From Woeseia sp. (GTDB lineage Bacteria > Pseudomonadota > Gammaproteobacteria > Steroidobacterales > Woeseiaceae), in contig QIHS01000502.1 in NCBI GenBank assembly GCA_003229095.1, positions 1 through 10,864 of the forward strand: DNA of 10,864 nucleotides. The letters are read 5' to 3'. Position numbers and translations under genes: made by a program. Under the pieces are notes generated by a model that searched no databases, was not told the origin of the DNA, and worked only from the letters and a program-made list of their open reading frames with translations. Each line of letters starts with the position of its first letter. Within the stretch, counting starts at the first letter, position 1. Shown here piece after piece: positions 5,934-10,864 of the stretch.

Positions 5934-5990
5934 AGATTGACCAATTACGATAAAGAAGAGTGGAGATCAGCGTTTTCTATTGTTGTACAA
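5905..5990. repeat. Paired TTGTACAA palindromes in inverted 11-bp repeats (candidate GntR operators)
   Basis: TTGTACAA occurs at 5905-5912 and at 5983-5990, centres 78 bp apart. Each is extended by CAA/TTG so that TTGTACAACAA (5905-5915) and TTGTTGTACAA (5980-5990) are perfect inverted copies of 11 bp. GntR/FadR-type regulators bind short palindromes with GT and AC half-sites, which TTGT-ACAA fits with zero spacing. Both copies fall in the 167-nt gap between the fused membrane protein gene and the ASST gene. Assignment to the local GntR protein is inference. Confidence 0.55.
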
Positions 5991-6021
5991 ACATGCCAGC
6001 TTGATGTTCTTCGTTCAACGG

Positions 6022-9000
6022 CTACAGGCGTGCCGACACGCTGCGCAACTCATCTGCTACCGCGTCGGCCCGAGTTCGAATCGGATCCGCAATTGGCCCT
6101 GCAAGGCGGCCCAGCATGCCGTTCAGACGGGATTTCAAATAGCTTGCTTCGTCTTCAGGAAGGATCTGTTTGTCTTCGTCAAGTTTATCGAGACGTTCTC
6201 TGACTTGCCCGGTTGCAGCCGCTACAGATTCGACAAAATCGTGGCTTTTGCCTGCCAGATAGGCGCTTCCGGAACGAAGCACGTATAAATCCATGCTCCA
6301 GTACGACGCCAACAAATCATCCAGAATTCCAAGCGCCTCCTGAGCGATCGCGACATCACCATTGTGTCGTGATGCCGCTATTCTCCAGTCGACACGCAAC
6401 TTGACGGCAATCGGATAGGCAAGGGATGCAGGAGATACCTTTGCCAACTCGCTGTCCAGTTCAGCAAGCCTGTTAAAAGCACCAGCCGCGCCGAAAACCC
6501 AGCCTTCCAATACGCGGCGATCAGGGCCCGTTTGCTGGTTTGCTAGTCTGGCGACCGCTCGCGGAATCTGGCCTTGGGCAAATGCTCCAAGATAGAGCCG
6601 AAGTATTCCGAATTGCGCAGCCCGATTGGCCGGGTTCGTCGCCAGTGCCAGATTGAACGCCTGTTCAGCCCGCGCATCATCGCCGGAATGGTCATAGCCA
6701 AGAGCATCGATCGTATTACCAACGTCGGGCTCACGAACGGCCCTGGCCATTTTGAAAGTTCGCTGGATAAAATTGCGCAGCAATAGTTGCTCGGCAATTT
6801 GATGAATTTCAAAATTGTCCGAGTAGTTTCTGTGAAAGTCACTGTGCCGATTCGTCAGGGGATCGATATCTTCGAAAAGCTTGAGCATCGTATCCGCAGT
6901 TAAGCCGTCCGCACGAGACCGGCTGAAAAAAGCCAGAAGATTGTGATCGTCCGTATTCTCTGGTGCGCCTTCGGCGAAAGCGCGCACGCCTGCTTCATCC
7001 AGCGTCATCATCGCTACCGCATCTTCAATTGTGCCTAATCCCATACGGTTGTAATGACGTTGGTGGCGGTCAAGCGCTGTGGTTGCGCCCTTAGCACCAT
7101 TCCAGATGTCGATCGGTTTGTCCGATGCGAGAAAAAGCAGCACTTGTCGTTCCGGTTGGTATAACTCAACATGGTTGAACTGGCCGACCAGCGTTGCCAT
7201 CAGGGTTTTCAAGAGATCTTCATCCAGGAACTGCGAGTTAATCCATTGCAGGAAAACGCCCCCGTTGTTCAAATGCTCCTTTGCCAATGAAAGAAATTCC
7301 GACGTGTATAGGTGCGCCGCTCCACCGGTCCAGGGGTGGGAGGGTTGCGAAACGATAATGTCATAACGCTTGTCGGTCAGCGTCATGGCGTTTCGGGCAT
7401 CGTTTAATACGAGATTGAAGCGCGGATCTGCGAGTGGGTCCGATCCTCTTTGCGAAACAATGGATCGGTTAGCCTCGATCACCATTGGTTCCAGTTCGAT
7501 AACGTCGACATCCTCGATATGTGGCGCTACACCCTCCAATGCAACGCCCCCGCCGAATCCGACGATTAGCATGGAACTGGCCTCTGGCCTGGCCAGCGTT
7601 GGCAATCCGGACAGCCATTTTTGGGACAGGTTAAAGGGTGGCATGCCTTGCCTGCCGATCGATGATTCAGACAGACCGTTGCTCGACAAATGCATAAAAC
7701 CGCCGACCTCCCGCATGAGTATCGTTGCGGAACGCCCGACGCCGTAAAAACGCTCTTCGCCCCATTCACTGGCGCTGGCAACGTGCGAATAGACCAGTCG
7801 ATCGGGTCTCGCAGGAAAAATGACGAATAGCGCAAGCAATAACCCGGCAGTCGATGCGGTGAGTACGAACGGATGCCCCGGTTTGCCCTTTAAGACAGCG
7901 AATACTGCGAGCGATGTACTCACGATCATGGCGGCTTTCAGCGTCAGGCCGAAACCAAACGCAGGCAGGATGAAAAAGCCAGTCATCAAAGCGCCGACGA
8001 TGGCGCCGGTCGTATTCCAGGCATATATTCTTCCGGCGACTCTCGCGGTATCGTCAGCGCGAACCGTTGCGATACGCACGGCGAGCGGGTAAGTTGCACC
8101 GATAAAGATCGTCGATGGAACGATCACGAGGAAAGCGTAAATAGCTTTTCCTGTAAGACCGCTGCCCGTTGGTATCCACGTGTCTATCAGACTGTATGAG
8201 GCGTATGAGACAAGTGCGACCAGAAGTTGTGCAGCGCTGAAGTACAGGATGGCGGTGTTCGGCTTATGAGCCCAGCGGCCGGCAAATAGCCCCCCGAGCG
8301 CAATACCGCTCAAGAAGCAGGCGAGCATGATCGCGAAAGCGTAAACCGTACCGCCAAAAATGTGACTCAATAGCCGGGTCCACAGAACTTCAAGCATGAA
8401 AGAAACTGCGCCTGATGCAAGCATCACCGGCATGATCCAGTGTACGGGTGTACGTTGTCCGCTTCTTGGCGAGGCAACTGCTTCGTCTTTTTGGGGCGCC
8501 TCGTGCATCTTCTGTCCGGCGGCAGTGCGCGCCAAAAATACTGCGATAAAAAAGACCAACACATTGATTGCAGCGCCCGCCGCCAAAGTGCCCGTCAATC
8601 CAAGATAAGGGAGTAACAAGAACCCTGCCGCCAGCGCACCAAATACTGCGCCGAGTGTGTTGATGCCGTAAAGAAGGCCGATACGGGGGCCGATTTGTCG
8701 ATCTTCGTTGATGGCGTATCGGGAGAGCAGGGGCAGCGTCGCACCCATAGCGGCCGTCGGCACGGCAAGAATGACGAAAGTGGCGACCAGGTAATAGAAC
8801 GTTTGACCGAGCGCGTGTGCGGACACGGGTTCCGGTTGATCGCCGTAAAAAAGAACGAGCAACGCTTGTGCACCACCTAACAGCGTGGGAACCAGCATTG
8901 CGCTCACAGCAATAATCGCTTCCAGCACACCGTAGACCAAGATAGGCCGCACGATACGGTAAGCGTATTTTGCTGCGACAGCCGCGCCAAATGCGAGACC

Positions 9001-9156
9001 TGCCATGTACGCGGCCAACACGGTCGCGACAGCAATGTGGGAAGTACCGAATACGATACCGAGATTGTTCAGCCATGCGGCCTGATAAAGAAGCGCGGCG
9101 AAACCGGACAGCGCAAAGCAGAAGATTACGGCAACAAAAAGTTTGCGCTCACGCAT
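6022..9156 (-). CDS. Fused transporter-like membrane / spermidine-synthase-like protein with helical tail
   Basis: A 1044-residue protein with three parts. Residues 1-450 are about 13-14 membrane segments in two homologous halves: NTLGAVFGALAAGF (166-179) repeats as NTTGAIVGALMTGF (381-394), and GATLPLLSRYA (138-148) as GATYPLAVRIA (353-363). Residues about 460-700 resemble spermidine synthase: LIVGFGGGVALEG (530-542) SAM/dcSAM-binding loop, DVIELEP (551-557), NDARNA (585-590), and YDIIVSQPSHPW (598-609) before LYTSEF (616-621). True aminopropyltransferases keep an acidic Asp-x-x-Asp at this last site; here it reads SQPSHP, so ordinary spermidine synthesis is unlikely. Residues about 780-1044 are helical and TPR-like (AEQAFNLALATNPANRAAQF). 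The family is annotated as fused MFS/spermidine synthase, of unproven function. The ATG has AAGG seven bases upstream. No terminator separates it from the ASST gene. Confidence 0.88.
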   Translation of the reverse strand: MRERKLFVAVIFCFALSGFAALLYQAAWLNNLGIVFGTSHIAVATVLAAYMAGLAFGAAVAAKYAYRIVRPILVYGVLEAIIAVSAMLVPTLLGGAQALLVLFYGDQPEPVSAHALGQTFYYLVATFVILAVPTAAMGATLPLLSRYAINEDRQIGPRIGLLYGINTLGAVFGALAAGFLLLPYLGLTGTLAAGAAINVLVFFIAVFLARTAAGQKMHEAPQKDEAVASPRSGQRTPVHWIMPVMLASGAVSFMLEVLWTRLLSHIFGGTVYAFAIMLACFLSGIALGGLFAGRWAHKPNTAILYFSAAQLLVALVSYASYSLIDTWIPTGSGLTGKAIYAFLVIVPSTIFIGATYPLAVRIATVRADDTARVAGRIYAWNTTGAIVGALMTGFFILPAFGFGLTLKAAMIVSTSLAVFAVLKGKPGHPFVLTASTAGLLLALFVIFPARPDRLVYSHVASASEWGEERFYGVGRSATILMREVGGFMHLSSNGLSESSIGRQGMPPFNLSQKWLSGLPTLARPEASSMLIVGFGGGVALEGVAPHIEDVDVIELEPMVIEANRSIVSQRGSDPLADPRFNLVLNDARNAMTLTDKRYDIIVSQPSHPWTGGAAHLYTSEFLSLAKEHLNNGGVFLQWINSQFLDEDLLKTLMATLVGQFNHVELYQPERQVLLFLASDKPIDIWNGAKGATTALDRHQRHYNRMGLGTIEDAVAMMTLDEAGVRAFAEGAPENTDDHNLLAFFSRSRADGLTADTMLKLFEDIDPLTNRHSDFHRNYSDNFEIHQIAEQLLLRNFIQRTFKMARAVREPDVGNTIDALGYDHSGDDARAEQAFNLALATNPANRAAQFGILRLYLGAFAQGQIPRAVARLANQQTGPDRRVLEGWVFGAAGAFNRLAELDSELAKVSPASLAYPIAVKLRVDWRIAASRHNGDVAIAQEALGILDDLLASYWSMDLYVLRSGSAYLAGKSHDFVESVAAATGQVRERLDKLDEDKQILPEDEASYLKSRLNGMLGRLAGPIADPIRTRADAVADELRSVSARL

Positions 9157-9220
9157 TGCATGCCTTAGGGCCTGTATTCGCCACGGTTAACACGGAATGT
9201 GGGCCAGCAGTAAATACGGA

Positions 9221-9231
9221 ACAGTATCTGT
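9221..9231. promoter_or_regulatory. Inverted repeat ACAG-TAT-CTGT
   Basis: A perfect 11-bp inverted repeat 65-75 bases upstream of the fused membrane protein ATG, in the 148-nt gap after the receptor gene. It is a possible operator. The spacing does not match a LexA box (CTGT-N8-ACAG), and no regulator can be named. Confidence 0.2.
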
Positions 9232-9277
9232 CTCAACGAAAACGAGATTGTGTGTGCGGTCCTTTTCTGCTTTGCGG

Positions 9278-9288
9278 GGGTCTGACCC
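9278..9288. repeat. Short palindrome GGGTCTGACCC (REP-like core)
   Basis: GGGTC-T-GACCC is a perfect inverted repeat between the receptor stop and the next gene. Similar GGGTCAGACCC words are common as dispersed extragenic repeats in proteobacterial genomes. Only one copy is seen in this window, so calling it a member of a repeat family is inference. Confidence 0.3.
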
Positions 9289-9304
9289 AGGTTATGCTAA
9301 AGCG

Positions 9305-10864
9305 TCAAAAATGCTTATAAAGCGAAATGCCGTAAGTCTGGGGCTCGCTAAGGTAAACACTTCTGCCCCCGAGCGTCGCTGCAAAAATATTGTTGAAATA
9401 CAATTCGTCGGTGATGTTCTTACCCCAAAGAGTCAGCCGAAAGTCGTTATCCCGGCCAAATTCGTAGAAAGCCTGCGCGTTCACGATGAAGTACGAACCG
9501 TCGCTCCTGTCGTTGGTGAGATCGAAAAACCGGCGGCCGGAGTAGCGCCCGTCAGTACCGAAACCGATCGTCGATCCGTTGCCCAGCTGCCAGTCCTTGC
9601 GAAACGCGAGGTACGCAGTGAAGTCTGGCGACTGTGGCAATACGTTGCCTTCACCAGGTGGACCCACGAATCCGGGCTCAGCTTCGGGACCCCTGGTAAT
9701 CTCCGTTTCAAGAAAACCCAGGCTGAGGTCGACATAGGTGTCCTCAGCGAGCAGCCAGCTAAAGTCGATTTCCGCGCCAAAAATTTCCGAGTCTATATTG
9801 AGCACGCGAAACTCGGTACCTCCGCCTGGCAGAGGAATACCTTCATTGATCTGCTGATCGACGTAGTCGTTATAGAACACAGCAACATTCACGCGGGCCC
9901 GCCCATCGGCAAACTCTGACTTCAGACCAAATTCATATGTATTCACAATTTCCGGATTTATCGGTGTATCACCCAGGCCGGTCATGATGGCCATCGGGGC
10001 GTTAGGAAAGGAACCGGCTTTGAATCCGCGGCTCCATTGGCCGTAGACCAGTACATCATCATTGGGGCGATATTCGACGCCGGCCTGACCACCCCATTCG
10101 TTGAATGTCGTGTCGTTAATAGCATCGTTCGGATTATTCGGACCGCCTATTGTGATTGGAACAATTCCGATGCCTGCGTCCAGAATTTCTTCGACAGATA
10201 CCAATTGCTCACCGCTCAGAGACGGCGTCGTGATATCAAACGGTGCCAACGCGCCCTGGAAAGCGAAAATCGCAGCGGACGATCCTTCGACCCGGTCTGA
10301 TCCAAGGCGAAGACCGCCTTTCAGAGTGAAATTGTCGTTCAGATCATATTGAAGATCGGCATAAGCAGAATACGACGTGTTGTCGAATTGGGCCGTCGAT
10401 CGTACCAGCATGACACCCATCGGCGTTCCAAAGGTCGGCCCGGTATTTCCTTGCTTATCTTCCCAAAAGCCGTAGGCACCGACAATCCAGCGAAAATCAT
10501 CCTCACCACTACCTGCAATACGGAATTCCTGGCTGACCTGACTGGCTTCCGATTCAATAAAAAAGTGGAATACGTGCGCTGGGCTCGCATCCGAATCTTC
10601 GGTGAGCGACTGTTCGTTTTCCTCATATGCGGTAATCGACGTCAGTGTAAAGTTTTCAAAGTCGATATTAATATGCGCCGAAGCACCGAATGCGTCGACA
10701 TCGTTTTCGGGGTTCGCCACGTTGGACGAGTACTCAAGTGGATTCGCCGTGTCCACAAAGCCGGACGCATCTGCGCAGGCTCCCAGCACGAACGGCGTGG
10801 CACAGGCTTGCGTCGGGTCATTGGGGTCCCTGTCACCCACAAGTTTGAATACCAAATTGCCACT
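9305..10864 (-). CDS. TonB-dependent outer-membrane receptor, C-terminal part
   Basis: 519 residues of the beta-barrel of a TonB-dependent receptor; the signal peptide, TonB box, plug and first strands lie beyond the right edge, since the frame is open to base 10864. Typical landmarks are the alternating aromatic strands, YGQWSRGFKAGSF, the segment NPEIVNTYEFGLKSEF followed by ARVNVAVFYNDY, and the closing GKNITDELYFNN, ending YGISLYKHF with the C-terminal Phe needed for outer-membrane insertion. Such proteins import bulky or scarce ligands (siderophores, cobalamin, glycans, aromatic compounds) using TonB energy. Two cysteines near the visible start (QACATPFVLGACAD) may close a disulfide in an extracellular loop. 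It lies upstream of the membrane fusion and ASST genes on the same strand with a 148-nt gap, so co-transcription is possible but not shown. The ligand cannot be deduced. Confidence 0.93.
   Translation of the reverse strand, partial: SGNLVFKLVGDRDPNDPTQACATPFVLGACADASGFVDTANPLEYSSNVANPENDVDAFGASAHINIDFENFTLTSITAYEENEQSLTEDSDASPAHVFHFFIESEASQVSQEFRIAGSGEDDFRWIVGAYGFWEDKQGNTGPTFGTPMGVMLVRSTAQFDNTSYSAYADLQYDLNDNFTLKGGLRLGSDRVEGSSAAIFAFQGALAPFDITTPSLSGEQLVSVEEILDAGIGIVPITIGGPNNPNDAINDTTFNEWGGQAGVEYRPNDDVLVYGQWSRGFKAGSFPNAPMAIMTGLGDTPINPEIVNTYEFGLKSEFADGRARVNVAVFYNDYVDQQINEGIPLPGGGTEFRVLNIDSEIFGAEIDFSWLLAEDTYVDLSLGFLETEITRGPEAEPGFVGPPGEGNVLPQSPDFTAYLAFRKDWQLGNGSTIGFGTDGRYSGRRFFDLTNDRSDGSYFIVNAQAFYEFGRDNDFRLTLWGKNITDELYFNNIFAATLGGRSVYLSEPQTYGISLYKHF

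Noticed and set aside
6070..6080. GTTCGAATC word resembling a tRNA T-loop
   Set aside because: It lies inside the 3' end of the membrane protein gene with no surrounding cloverleaf or acceptor stem; a chance match, not a tRNA fragment or attachment site.
8390..9076. Minus-strand 228-residue frame within the fused membrane protein gene
   Set aside because: It is an alternate frame rich in Arg, Cys and Ser, typical of shifted reading of a membrane protein; the main frame is continuous and has clear motifs.

Overview
The window looks like chromosomal DNA of a gammaproteobacterium, probably marine or sediment-dwelling. The evidence is a tRNA-Ser(CGA) with an encoded CCA end, an MltF-type lytic transglycosylase beside it, a large TonB-dependent receptor, and moderate GC content by eye. 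I cannot name the genus from sequence alone.

Left part (1-2070): the 5' end of mltF runs off the left edge on the minus strand. About 500 bases follow with no convincing gene, then tRNA-Ser(CGA) with a possible promoter and terminator. A minus-strand toxin-antitoxin-like pair comes next: a ParD-like antitoxin gene first, then a zeta-type P-loop kinase gene 2 nt downstream. In many gammaproteobacteria tadA lies next to mltF and this tRNA, but no tadA is visible here.

Middle (2071-4105): a plus-strand, secreted PQQ-dependent sugar dehydrogenase-like beta-propeller converges on a minus-strand GntR/FCD regulator.

Right part (4106-10864): three large minus-strand genes lie upstream of the regulator. 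In transcription order they are a TonB-dependent receptor (5' end outside the window), a 1044-residue membrane protein fusing a duplicated transporter-like region to a spermidine-synthase-like domain and a helical tail, and a periplasmic aryl-sulfate sulfotransferase-like protein. The gntR gene follows, so the order is receptor - fused membrane protein - ASST - gntR. This suggests a regulated module for uptake, sulfuryl transfer or modification of an unidentified, possibly phenolic, compound; that role is inference.

The strongest regulatory signal is a pair of perfect TTGTACAA palindromes in the gap upstream of the ASST gene. They sit inside 11-bp inverted repeats 78 bp apart (centre to centre), and one overlaps the best -10 box. 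The neighbouring GntR protein is the obvious candidate ligand. The ASST-gntR gap holds two mutually exclusive hairpins and a direct repeat, which may tune gntR expression.
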